A DNA stretch of 10,544 nucleotides from Micrococcales bacterium (lineage in GTDB: Bacteria > Actinomycetota > Actinomycetes > Actinomycetales > Dermatophilaceae). Below are positions 1 through 5,644 of this stretch, one piece after another. Made by a program: the position numbers and the translations under genes. The stretch lies in the NCBI GenBank assembly GCA_030537915.1, contig JAUNUZ010000045.1, forward strand, positions 1 to 10,544. The letters are read 5' to 3'. The notes under the pieces are model-generated. The model saw only the letters and a program-made list of their open reading frames with translations. It was not told the DNA's origin and did not search any database. Positions within the stretch are counted from its first letter, which is position 1. Each line of letters starts with the position of its first letter.

Positions 1-385
1 CCCTGCTCTGCGCCAGCGCCATCGCCGGGTCCGCGAGGTCTGTGCGGGTGACGACGAGCAGGCCTCGATCGATGCCGAAGGCTTCGACGGCACGCAGGTG
101 TTCGGTCGATTGGGCGCACCACCCGGCGTCGGCCGCGACGACGAAGACGACACCCGGCGCTGGGCCGAGCCCCGCCAGCATGTTGCCGATGAACCGGCGA
201 TGGCCCGGCACATCGACGAAGGCCAACGTCTGTCCGTCCGCAAGCGTCGTCCACGCATACCCGAGGTCTATCGTCAGGCCGCGGTGACGTTCGGCCTTCC
301 AACGGTCGGGCTCGATGCCCGTGAGGGCGCGCACCAGGGTCGACTTGCCGTGATCGACGTGCCCGGCGGTGGCGAGAACGTGCAT
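1..385 (-). CDS. selB: Selenocysteine-specific translation elongation factor SelB (N-terminal part, runs off the window)
   Basis: SelB is the GTPase that carries Sec-tRNA(Sec) to the ribosome at UGA codons marked by a SECIS hairpin. Only about 128 N-terminal residues are present; the rest lies left of position 1. Seen: a P-loop GHVDHGKST at residues 8-16, a G3 motif DVPGH at 58-62 followed by RRFIGNM, and a G4-position motif TRTD at 113-116. The order and spacing match the SelB GTPase domain I. The ATG at 385-383 follows the selA stop (389-387) after one base, and there is no clear Shine-Dalgarno site, so translation is probably coupled to selA. Elongation factors normally have NKxD as G4, and E. 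coli SelB has TKAD; Arg replaces Lys here, which I recall from other actinobacterial SelB proteins. EF-Tu is excluded by the RRFIGNM context and the selA partner. Confidence 0.95.
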   Translation of the reverse strand, partial: MHVLATAGHVDHGKSTLVRALTGIEPDRWKAERHRGLTIDLGYAWTTLADGQTLAFVDVPGHRRFIGNMLAGLGPAPGVVFVVAADAGWCAQSTEHLRAVEAFGIDRGLLVVTRTDLADPAMALAQSR

Positions 386-386
386 G

Positions 387-1757
387 TCAGGTGTTGTTTC
401 GTCGTGCCGTCGCAGAGCCTGGCGCGGTAAGGGCGGCGACCGCGACGACTGCTGCGCTGACTATGGGCACATCCTCCGGCGCGAGGCACCGGACGTCGAG
501 GAGGCAGACGCCGGCCTCGGTCCGGCCGATGACGGCAGGGTCGCCTTGGCGCAGCGCATCGGCATACTCCTGCGGAAGCGCGACCGCCCACCCCGGCAGA
601 GGCAGTCCGGGTGCGCCGCCCCCGCCGACGGCCCCCTGGCTCGGGACGACGCGCCCTCCGACCGCATCGGCTAGCTGCTGGGCCCGGAACCGCATTTGGT
701 GGGAATCCGCATGCAGCGCACGGTAGGTGGGGGTCACCTCGCCCAGCAGGGTGGCCTCGAGTGCGGCAAGTGTCGTCTTGTCGACACGCATCGCGCGCGC
801 GAGCGGGTGTCTGCGCACTCGGTCGACGAGCAGGGGCTTACCCAGGATGAGACCCGCTTGGGGGCCCCCCAGGAGCTTGTCGCCGCTGGCGGTGACGAGA
901 TCTGCGCCCGCGCGCAGCGTCGTCGTCGCGTCGGGTTCGTCGGGCAGCAGGTCGTCGGCCCGAAGGAGTCCGCTGCCGATGTCGACGACGAGCGGGATGG
1001 CAGCGGGACGGCACACGCCCACCAGCGCCGGGACCTCGACGGCACTGGTGAAGCCCTCGACACGGAAATTGCTCGGGTGCACCTTGAGCACGAAACCGGT
1101 GTCCTGGCCGATCGCGCGTTCGTAGTCGGCGACGTGTGCGCGATTGGTCGTGCCGACCTCGCGTATTCGCGCGCCCGTGGATTCGATGAGCTCTGGGATC
1201 CGGAAGCCGTCGCCTATCTCGACCATTTCACCGCGTGAGAGGACGATCTCGGGCCGGCCGGAGCCCACCGCCAGGGTGCTCGCGACGAGCGCAAGGGCGG
1301 CGGCACCGTTGTTGACGACGAGGGCTTCCGTGCCGTCGGGCAACAGGTCCCGCAGGGCGGCCAAGGTGCCGCGGCCGCGGCGTGCCCGCCGACCGGTGGC
1401 CAGGTCGAACTCGACGTCGCAGTAGCCCGCGGCCAGTGTCATGGCGTCGCGGGCCGCGCCGGAGAGCGGTGCCCGGCCGATGTTCGTGTGGAGGACCACT
1501 CCGGTCGCGTTGAAGACTCGTCGCAGGCTGGTGGAGTTGCGGGTGCGCGCGGCCAGCGCGCACAGGGCGCTGGCCCGGACCTGATCTGGAGAGATGGCGG
1601 CGCGGCGGGCTTGGGCCTGGGCGTCGTTGATCACCGACTTGACCGTCTGGTCGCCGAGCAAGCGCGCGGCGGCAACGAACTCCGCAGCGGCCAGCAGGGC
1701 GTCGGTGCGGGGGATGGAACGGCGTGGATCGCCCTGGACAGGTGCACAATCGTTCAC
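387..1757 (-). CDS. selA: L-seryl-tRNA(Sec) selenium transferase SelA
   Basis: This PLP enzyme converts Ser-tRNA(Sec) to Sec-tRNA(Sec) using selenophosphate from SelD. The product is 456 residues, close to the usual bacterial SelA length. Seen: an N-terminal helical tRNA-binding region, then NATGVVLHTNIGRAPLS at about residues 83-99, VNNGAAA at 148-154, EVGTTNR at 200-206, a VDIGSG segment at 258-263, and SGDKLLGGPQAG at 291-302, with K294 the expected Schiff-base lysine (K295 in E. coli). The start is GTG at 1757-1755, preceded by a GA-rich Shine-Dalgarno-like stretch at 1777-1767. It is the first gene of a selA-selB operon, with one base between the two. It diverges from an unknown gene at 1844 across 86 bp. 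Codon use is GC-rich like its neighbours and no lesion is seen. Confidence 0.97.
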   Translation of the reverse strand: MNDCAPVQGDPRRSIPRTDALLAAAEFVAAARLLGDQTVKSVINDAQAQARRAAISPDQVRASALCALAARTRNSTSLRRVFNATGVVLHTNIGRAPLSGAARDAMTLAAGYCDVEFDLATGRRARRGRGTLAALRDLLPDGTEALVVNNGAAALALVASTLAVGSGRPEIVLSRGEMVEIGDGFRIPELIESTGARIREVGTTNRAHVADYERAIGQDTGFVLKVHPSNFRVEGFTSAVEVPALVGVCRPAAIPLVVDIGSGLLRADDLLPDEPDATTTLRAGADLVTASGDKLLGGPQAGLILGKPLLVDRVRRHPLARAMRVDKTTLAALEATLLGEVTPTYRALHADSHQMRFRAQQLADAVGGRVVPSQGAVGGGGAPGLPLPGWAVALPQEYADALRQGDPAVIGRTEAGVCLLDVRCLAPEDVPIVSAAVVAVAALTAPGSATARRNNT

Positions 1758-1766
1758 GCCGCAGAA

Positions 1767-1777
1767 CCCTTCCCCTC
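1767..1777 (-). promoter_or_regulatory. Probable ribosome binding site of selA
   Basis: On the minus strand this reads GAGGGGAAGGG, ending nine bases before the GTG at 1757. It supports that start over downstream alternatives. The match to the anti-Shine-Dalgarno sequence is good but not perfect. Confidence 0.5.
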
Positions 1778-1832
1778 GGTGTGTCCCGTGCTAGAGCAGC
1801 CTAATGCGGGCATCCTGACCTCAGATGAGCGT

Positions 1833-1839
1833 AGGAGGT
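1833..1839 (+). promoter_or_regulatory. Strong Shine-Dalgarno of the unknown gene at 1844
   Basis: AGGAGGT ends four bases before the GTG at 1844 and is near-perfectly complementary to the 16S rRNA 3' end. It fixes the GTG start and shows that the plus-strand frame is the translated one, rather than a long open frame on the opposite strand. Confidence 0.75.
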
Positions 1840-1843
1840 CGGC

Positions 1844-2725
1844 GTGGGCGCGGACGATGCGGATTGGTTCGAACGGTTCGTTCTCGACCCCGCGAGCCCC
1901 ATCGAGCACAGCGACCAGCACGAGGATTGGCCCGCCGCGCCAGAAGGGGATTCCGGACCGCCGACGGTGGAGATCCCCGTCCCGGTCGATACGCCTGAGG
2001 GTCCCCTGGTGCGGGTCGATCCCGAGACCCCCGCCGAGCCCGAGGCGCCGTCCGGTCGCGACCAGGTCGAGGACGCCGGCTGGTCGGACTACGGGGACAT
2101 CGTCGACACGAGCGCGGTGTCGCTCGAGGAAATGACCGGCGTCTGGCTGACGACCGAAACGGACCGAGAGAGTCCGCTGCGGATGGACGGGCAGCTCATC
2201 GAGCCGGAGGAGCTCGATCTGCCACCGGATGTGTGCGACCGCCTCCGGGACTGGTCGGACCAGTGGCGTGCCGAGTGGGATCCGGACCGCGGGTGGGATC
2301 CGTGCGCTCGGATCGGCGACTTCGAGGCGCTCGGGCACTGGCTGGCGCGCCGGGTGAAGGACGGCGCGGGCGCGCTCGAGGTGACTTTGCACCTCGCCCA
2401 CCTGGGGCACTCGGGTATCGAGGTCGTGCAGGAGCCGGCCCGGCGCCGGCCCATGATCGTGACGCTCGCGCACGTCTTCGGAGCGCGCCTGCCGGTGCGG
2501 GGCGATTTCGTCACCGCCGCCGGCGTCGGCAGCTTCTCCTCGGAGCTCAACGGTCGGCTCGAGGCCTGGGCCGACGGCGTCCAGGCCCATCTGGACGCCC
2601 TAGGTCGCTGGGACGATCCGGTCGCGGCGCAGGAGTTCGCGGACCAGGCCGACGATCTCGCCGACGCCATGGAAGAGGAGCTCGGTCCTGACTATGTCGT
2701 CGAGATCGAGCAGCGGAAGCAATGA
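1844..2725 (+). CDS. Hypothetical acidic protein with an apparent internal duplication
   Basis: I do not recognise a named family. The product is 293 residues and strongly acidic, with no signal peptide or membrane segment. Residues 1-95 are rich in Pro, Glu and Asp and probably disordered. From about residue 95 the chain looks folded. Two stretches appear related: about 126-183 and 231-288. Both share a pattern of Leu, two small or Pro residues, an acidic residue, then RL, W two residues later, a WD-P motif, an F, LA, and a closing G followed by V-x-hydrophobic. The end contains ELGPDY, which resembles C-termini I recall from other actinobacterial hypothetical proteins. The GTG start has a strong Shine-Dalgarno site. 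The stop overlaps the next gene's ATG in an ATGA, so the two are co-translated. The gene sits between selA and selC, but no sequence feature ties it to selenium. It could instead be an unrelated insertion into the locus. Confidence 0.8.
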   Translation: MGADDADWFERFVLDPASPIEHSDQHEDWPAAPEGDSGPPTVEIPVPVDTPEGPLVRVDPETPAEPEAPSGRDQVEDAGWSDYGDIVDTSAVSLEEMTGVWLTTETDRESPLRMDGQLIEPEELDLPPDVCDRLRDWSDQWRAEWDPDRGWDPCARIGDFEALGHWLARRVKDGAGALEVTLHLAHLGHSGIEVVQEPARRRPMIVTLAHVFGARLPVRGDFVTAAGVGSFSSELNGRLEAWADGVQAHLDALGRWDDPVAAQEFADQADDLADAMEEELGPDYVVEIEQRKQ

Positions 2726-3162
2726 GGCAGCCCAAGGGAGCGCCGCGTAGGGCGGTCTCAGCGCGGCAGGCGGCCCAGCGCACGGACCATGGCTCACTGC
2801 GCTCGTTCCGGGGCCGGGAGGTCTACGACGGGGGTGAGGAGGACGGACCGCTGACCCGCGCCGAGCTGGAGATGCTGCAGGAACAATGCGGCTACGAATT
2901 CAGCTGGCCGCCCAAGCAGGGGGAGTCCTATCCGACGGCGGCGCGATACATCGCCTTCCTCCACCTCGCGCAGGCGCGGCGACTCGTCAGCGCCGACACC
3001 TTCGCCGAGATCGTCAAGCAGAATCAAGTGGCGATGCGGATGAACGGTGAGGTCGCCTTCGACGACGCGTTCCTACGTGCCGCGGCACGCGTCTATGAGG
3101 CGACGAGCCCGACGGCGCGGATCTTCCTCGCCGGAGGTGGACAGTCGCCGCTCTACGCGTGA
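2722..3162 (+). CDS. Hypothetical protein, second gene of the pair inside the sel locus
   Basis: I do not recognise this 146-residue product. The first 25 or so residues are rich in Arg, Gln, Ala and Lys and probably flexible. They are followed by an acidic stretch (about 35-42), then a segment predicted by eye to be mostly helical, with LTRAELEMLQEQCGYEF at about 44-60 and a second helical part at about 74-130. It is not secreted and has no transmembrane segment. The ATG overlaps the previous stop (ATGA), so its translation depends on the gene at 1844 and the two probably act together. The stop falls inside a small hairpin, and selC converges on it 39 bases further on. Codon use matches its neighbours. 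An RNA- or protein-binding partner of the upstream protein is possible, but this is a guess. Confidence 0.75.
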   Translation: MRQPKGAPRRAVSARQAAQRTDHGSLRSFRGREVYDGGEEDGPLTRAELEMLQEQCGYEFSWPPKQGESYPTAARYIAFLHLAQARRLVSADTFAEIVKQNQVAMRMNGEVAFDDAFLRAAARVYEATSPTARIFLAGGGQSPLYA

Positions 3163-3171
3163 GCGTCACGC
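3157..3171. terminator. Small hairpin between the unknown pair and selC
   Basis: GCGTGA-GCG-TCACGC forms a perfect 6-bp stem with a 3-base loop that includes the stop codon of the gene ending at 3162. It lies between converging transcription units (the unknown pair and selC) and could slow polymerase from both sides. There is no T-tract, so it is not a classical intrinsic terminator. Confidence 0.3.
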
Positions 3172-3201
3172 AGTCGACATCGCAGTCGCAATCGGGCGGC
3201 G

Positions 3202-3297
3202 TGGCGGAGGTGCACGGGGATCGAACCCGCCTGCGACGGATACCGCCGTACACCGGTGTTGAAGACCGGGGGGCCCACCAGGAACCCTCGCACCTCC
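3202..3297 (-). tRNA. selC: Selenocysteine tRNA (anticodon UCA)
   Basis: On the minus strand the RNA begins GGAGGTGC at 3297 and ends GCACCTCC-G-CCA at 3202. This gives the 8-bp acceptor stem typical of bacterial tRNA(Sec), with the CCA encoded. The D-arm has an elongated 6-bp stem (GGGTTC with GGGCCC). The anticodon arm is CCGGT-CTTCAAC-ACCGG, with anticodon TCA at 3262-3260, reading UGA. A long variable arm follows, then the T-arm GCGGG-TTCGATC-CCCGT. At 96 nt it is near the 95 nt of E. coli selC. These features separate it from tRNA(Ser) and from a UGA suppressor tRNA. It is charged with serine by SerRS and converted by SelA, which is encoded nearby. It diverges from selD with 55 bp between them. 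Confidence 0.97.
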
Positions 3298-3352
3298 ACG
3301 CCCGACCGGCCCGGCCAGCTTAGCCAAGCGCCTGCGTCGTAGGGTCGGGCGC
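3298..3352. promoter_or_regulatory. Divergent selC/selD promoter region
   Basis: Only 55 bp separate the 5' end of selC from the GTG of selD. On the plus strand, TAGGGT at 3340-3345 fits the actinobacterial -10 pattern TANNNT and sits 7 bases before the selD GTG. No Shine-Dalgarno site is present, which is what a leaderless transcript would look like. On the minus strand, TAAGCT near 3323-3318 could serve as a -10 for selC about 20 bases before the tRNA. No good -35 boxes are seen. Confidence 0.4.
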
Positions 3353-4399
3353 GTGACAGCACGCGGCGAGGCCGCAGAACGCGCGCCCGCGGTGGGGAAA
3401 CGCCTCACCCAGTACGCAGCCGGGGGCGGTTGCGCCTGCAAGATTCCCGCTGGACGGCTCGAAAAGATCATCGCGGGCCTGCCCGGTGGGCTGGCCGGCG
3501 AGCACGCCGACCTCTTGGTCGGGATCGACGACGGCGACGACGCGGCTGCGGTCCGAGTGCGTCTCGAGCCGGGACCGGAGGGTAGGGGGGAGATCGCAGT
3601 CATCTCGACGGCGGACTTCTTCACGCCGGTCGTCGACGACCCGTACGACTGGGGTCGGATCGCGGCGACGAACGCGCTGTCGGACGTCTACGCGATGGGA
3701 GGCCGGCCGGTACTGGCCATCAACCTCGTCGCGTGGCCGGCCGCGGGGTTGTCCGACGAGGTCCTGCGCGAGGTTCTGCGCGGCGGCGCCGACGTCGGGC
3801 GGGCGGCTGGGTGCCCCGTGGCCGGCGGCCACAGCATCATCGGCCCCGAGCCCACCTATGGAATGGCGGTCACCGGGATCGCCGACCCCAAGCGTCTGCT
3901 TCGCAACGACGCCGCCCGACCCGGGCTGCCGATCACCCTGACCAAGCCGATCGGCACCGGCATCCTGGGCAACCGGCACAAGAGCACCGGCGAGGTCTTC
4001 GACCAGGCGATCGAGACCATGACGACGCTCAACGCCGCAGCCAGTGGCGCAGCGCTGGCTGCTGGCGTGAAGGCAGCGACAGACGTCACCGGATTCGGGC
4101 TGCTGGGCCACCTGTGGAAGATGCTGCGGGCGTCCGGCGTCGGCGCTTCACTCGATGTCACAGCGATCCCGGTCCTGCCACGTGCCCGCGAGTCGCTCGC
4201 GGACGGCCATGTGCCTGGCGGTAGCCGCCGAAACCTCGACTGGGTCCGAGCCCACCTGGATACGGACCTACCCGAGAACGAGTTGATCCTGCTCGCGGAC
4301 GCTCAAACGAGCGGCGGTCTGCTCGTCATCGGTGAGATCCCTGGGTCACCGGTCATCGGTCACACGGTGCCCGGTCCGGCACGCATCGCGATCGCTTGA
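3353..4399 (+). CDS. selD: Selenide, water dikinase (selenophosphate synthetase) SelD
   Basis: SelD makes selenophosphate from selenide and ATP, the Se donor for SelA. The product is 348 residues, typical for the family. Seen: the N-terminal catalytic loop GGGCACKIP at residues 24-32, with C27 in the position of E. coli C17 (Cys here; some homologues use Sec) and K30 matching K20. Also seen are the acidic metal/ATP site GIDDGDDAA at 57-65, TADFFTP at 86-92, NALSDVYAMGG at 107-117, GGHS at 158-161, ATDVTGFGLLGH at 242-253, and QTSGGLL at 318-324. The last motif is preceded by DA instead of the more common DP. The GTG start lies 7 bases after a TAGGGT -10-like box with no Shine-Dalgarno, suggesting leaderless translation. 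It closes the selenocysteine locus, and an asparaginase follows after 49 bp on the same strand. Confidence 0.97.
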   Translation: MTARGEAAERAPAVGKRLTQYAAGGGCACKIPAGRLEKIIAGLPGGLAGEHADLLVGIDDGDDAAAVRVRLEPGPEGRGEIAVISTADFFTPVVDDPYDWGRIAATNALSDVYAMGGRPVLAINLVAWPAAGLSDEVLREVLRGGADVGRAAGCPVAGGHSIIGPEPTYGMAVTGIADPKRLLRNDAARPGLPITLTKPIGTGILGNRHKSTGEVFDQAIETMTTLNAAASGAALAAGVKAATDVTGFGLLGHLWKMLRASGVGASLDVTAIPVLPRARESLADGHVPGGSRRNLDWVRAHLDTDLPENELILLADAQTSGGLLVIGEIPGSPVIGHTVPGPARIAIA

Positions 4400-4448
4400 C
4401 GCGCCCCAGCCAGGCCCGGCGGGCGAGTGGCAAGGGCAGGATAGGCCC

Positions 4449-5480
4449 ATGAGCAGCGGTGCACCCACGGTCCTCATTCTCACGCTCGGTGGCACGATCG
4501 CATCGCTACCTGCGGCCTCCGGCGGGGAGGGCGGACCCGCTGGTGGGGCCGTACCCGCGCTGAGCGCCGCGGATCTCGTCGCGAGCGTCCCGGGCCTGCA
4601 GCGCGTCGCACGGATCGAGGCGCGCTCGGTGCGGCAGATCGCGTCCTGCGAGATCACCCCCCTCGATGTCCTGGAGGTCGCGGTCGCCTCCCGAGCCGCC
4701 CTGGAGCCCAACGGGGATGACGAAGGGGCCCAGCCCGTCACCGGGGTCGTCGTTGTGCAGGGCACCGACACCCTCGAGGAGACGGCGTTCCTCCTGGACG
4801 TGCTGCACGACGGCCCGGAGCCGATCGTCGTGACCGGGGCGATGCGCACTCCGGACACGCCCGGTGCTGACGGTCCGGCGAACCTGCTCGCCGCGGCTAC
4901 CGTTGCGGCCGACCCGGCGGCCCGCAACCTCGGTGCGATGGTCGTCATGGCCGACGAGATCCACGCCGCGCGCTGGGTTCGCAAGGTCCACACGTCCGCC
5001 ACGGGGGCATTCGCCTCGCCGGGTCTCGGCCCGCTGGGGCGGGTCATCGAGGGGCGCGTCCGCATCGACCTCGTGCCCGCAGCGCGGACCACCACCATCG
5101 ATCTGCTGGGTAGGTCCTGCGCGGGCGATCGGGTCCTCCCGAGCCGCTGGCCGGTCATCCCCATCCTCCGGGTCGCCCAGGGCACCCTGTCGCCGGAGGT
5201 CGAGGCGCTCGCCGCCATCGCGGACGGCCTTGTCGTTGAGGGGGTTGGCGGTGGCCACGTGCCGTCGTCCCTCGTCGAAGCCCTGCAGCGCGTGGCCGAG
5301 CGCATCCCCGTCGTCCTGGCGGCCCGGCCGGGCGCCGGCGGGACCCTGCAGTCGACCTATGGATATCCCGGCTCGGAGATCGACCTGCTGCGCCGCGGAG
5401 TCGGCAGCGCCGGCGATCTCGACGCACTCAAGGCCAGGCTCTGGCTCGGGGCCGATATCCTGATGCGCCGTACGCCCTGA
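4449..5480 (+). CDS. L-asparaginase (asparaginase/glutaminase family)
   Basis: The enzyme hydrolyses L-asparagine to aspartate and ammonia. The product is 343 residues from the ATG at 4449. It has no signal peptide, so it is probably cytoplasmic. Seen: LTLGGTIAS at residues 11-19, with T16 in the nucleophile position (T12 in E. coli AnsB); S66 in a SCEIT segment; VVQGTDTLEET at 102-112, with the T106-D107 pair matching T89-D90; and K179 in VRKVHTS, matching K162. A GYPGSEIDL stretch near the C-terminus is also typical. All catalytic positions are kept, so the gene looks active. GGATAGG at 4439-4445 is a short-spaced, weak Shine-Dalgarno site. An in-frame open stretch extends upstream over the selD end, but it lacks family homology, so I prefer the ATG. 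Transcription could read through from selD, but no functional tie to selenium is evident. Glutaminase side activity is possible. Confidence 0.92.
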   Translation: MSSGAPTVLILTLGGTIASLPAASGGEGGPAGGAVPALSAADLVASVPGLQRVARIEARSVRQIASCEITPLDVLEVAVASRAALEPNGDDEGAQPVTGVVVVQGTDTLEETAFLLDVLHDGPEPIVVTGAMRTPDTPGADGPANLLAAATVAADPAARNLGAMVVMADEIHAARWVRKVHTSATGAFASPGLGPLGRVIEGRVRIDLVPAARTTTIDLLGRSCAGDRVLPSRWPVIPILRVAQGTLSPEVEALAAIADGLVVEGVGGGHVPSSLVEALQRVAERIPVVLAARPGAGGTLQSTYGYPGSEIDLLRRGVGSAGDLDALKARLWLGADILMRRTP

Positions 5481-5644
5481 GGCAGCCGCCGGATCGCCGC
5501 GACGCGGAGAACGCACAGCTCAGGCAAGATCGCAGCCGGCGCCGGAGAAGTTTCCATGGAGCTGCCGCGCAGTGGCCGACCCCGGGGCTAGCCTGCAAAG
5601 ATCGTCCATACAAGTTCGATCACCAGCCTCCGAAGGAGCCCGGC
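5481..5644. promoter_or_regulatory. Intergenic region upstream of the DUF6421-SDR-aldolase operon
   Basis: This is the largest gene-free gap in the window at 164 bp, and it should contain the operon promoter. A perfect 10-bp palindrome, CCGGCGCCGG, lies at 5536-5545, and TAGCCT at 5589-5594 is a -10-like hexamer without a recognisable -35. An AGCTC/GAGCT inverted pair flanks the palindrome region. I see no riboswitch or strong terminator for the asparaginase gene. Confidence 0.35.
5632..5638 (+). promoter_or_regulatory. Shine-Dalgarno of the DUF6421 fusion gene
   Basis: GAAGGAG ends six bases before the ATG at 5645. It supports that start and therefore the presence of the N-terminal domain in the translated product. 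Confidence 0.7.

Larger units (their letters stand above)
1758..1843. promoter_or_regulatory. Divergent intergenic region between selA and the unknown gene pair
   Basis: These 86 bases must hold the promoters of both selA (leftward) and the unknown pair (rightward). Weak -10-like hexamers are visible: TAGGCT on the minus strand near 1801-1796, and TAATGC on the plus strand near 1802-1807. Neither has a convincing -35 box at standard spacing. I see no clear operator palindrome. The promoter role follows from gene orientation rather than from strong sequence signals. Confidence 0.35.

Noticed and set aside
42..430. Short plus-strand frames at the left end
   Set aside because: They are shadows of selB, whose P-loop and DVPGH motifs are unambiguous on the minus strand.
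1754..2590. A 278-codon open frame on the minus strand opposite the unknown gene at 1844
   Set aside because: It has no recognisable motif or ribosome binding site. The plus-strand frame has AGGAGGT before its GTG, ATGA coupling to the next gene and GC-rich third positions. Long antisense frames are common at this GC content.
2701..2840. Read-through of the TGA ending the first unknown gene as a selenocysteine codon
   Set aside because: The frame after the TGA is Arg/Gly-rich noise that stops again soon, while the overlapping ATGA start gives a sensible second gene. No SECIS-like hairpin was found.
3205..3297. tRNA(Ser) or a UGA suppressor tRNA instead of tRNA(Sec)
   Set aside because: The 8-bp acceptor stem, 6-bp D-stem, TCA anticodon and neighbouring selA/selB/selD all point to selC.
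3320..4111. A 263-codon minus-strand open frame across selD
   Set aside because: It is the antisense of a clear selD with all family motifs on the plus strand.
4400..4448. GCCCGGCGGGC between selD and the asparaginase gene as a terminator
   Set aside because: The stem is only about 4 bp with no T-tract; this is expected by chance in such GC-rich DNA.
4506..5516. A 336-codon minus-strand frame across the asparaginase gene
   Set aside because: The plus strand carries the full asparaginase catalytic set; the minus-strand translation is low-complexity Arg/Gly/Asp-rich.
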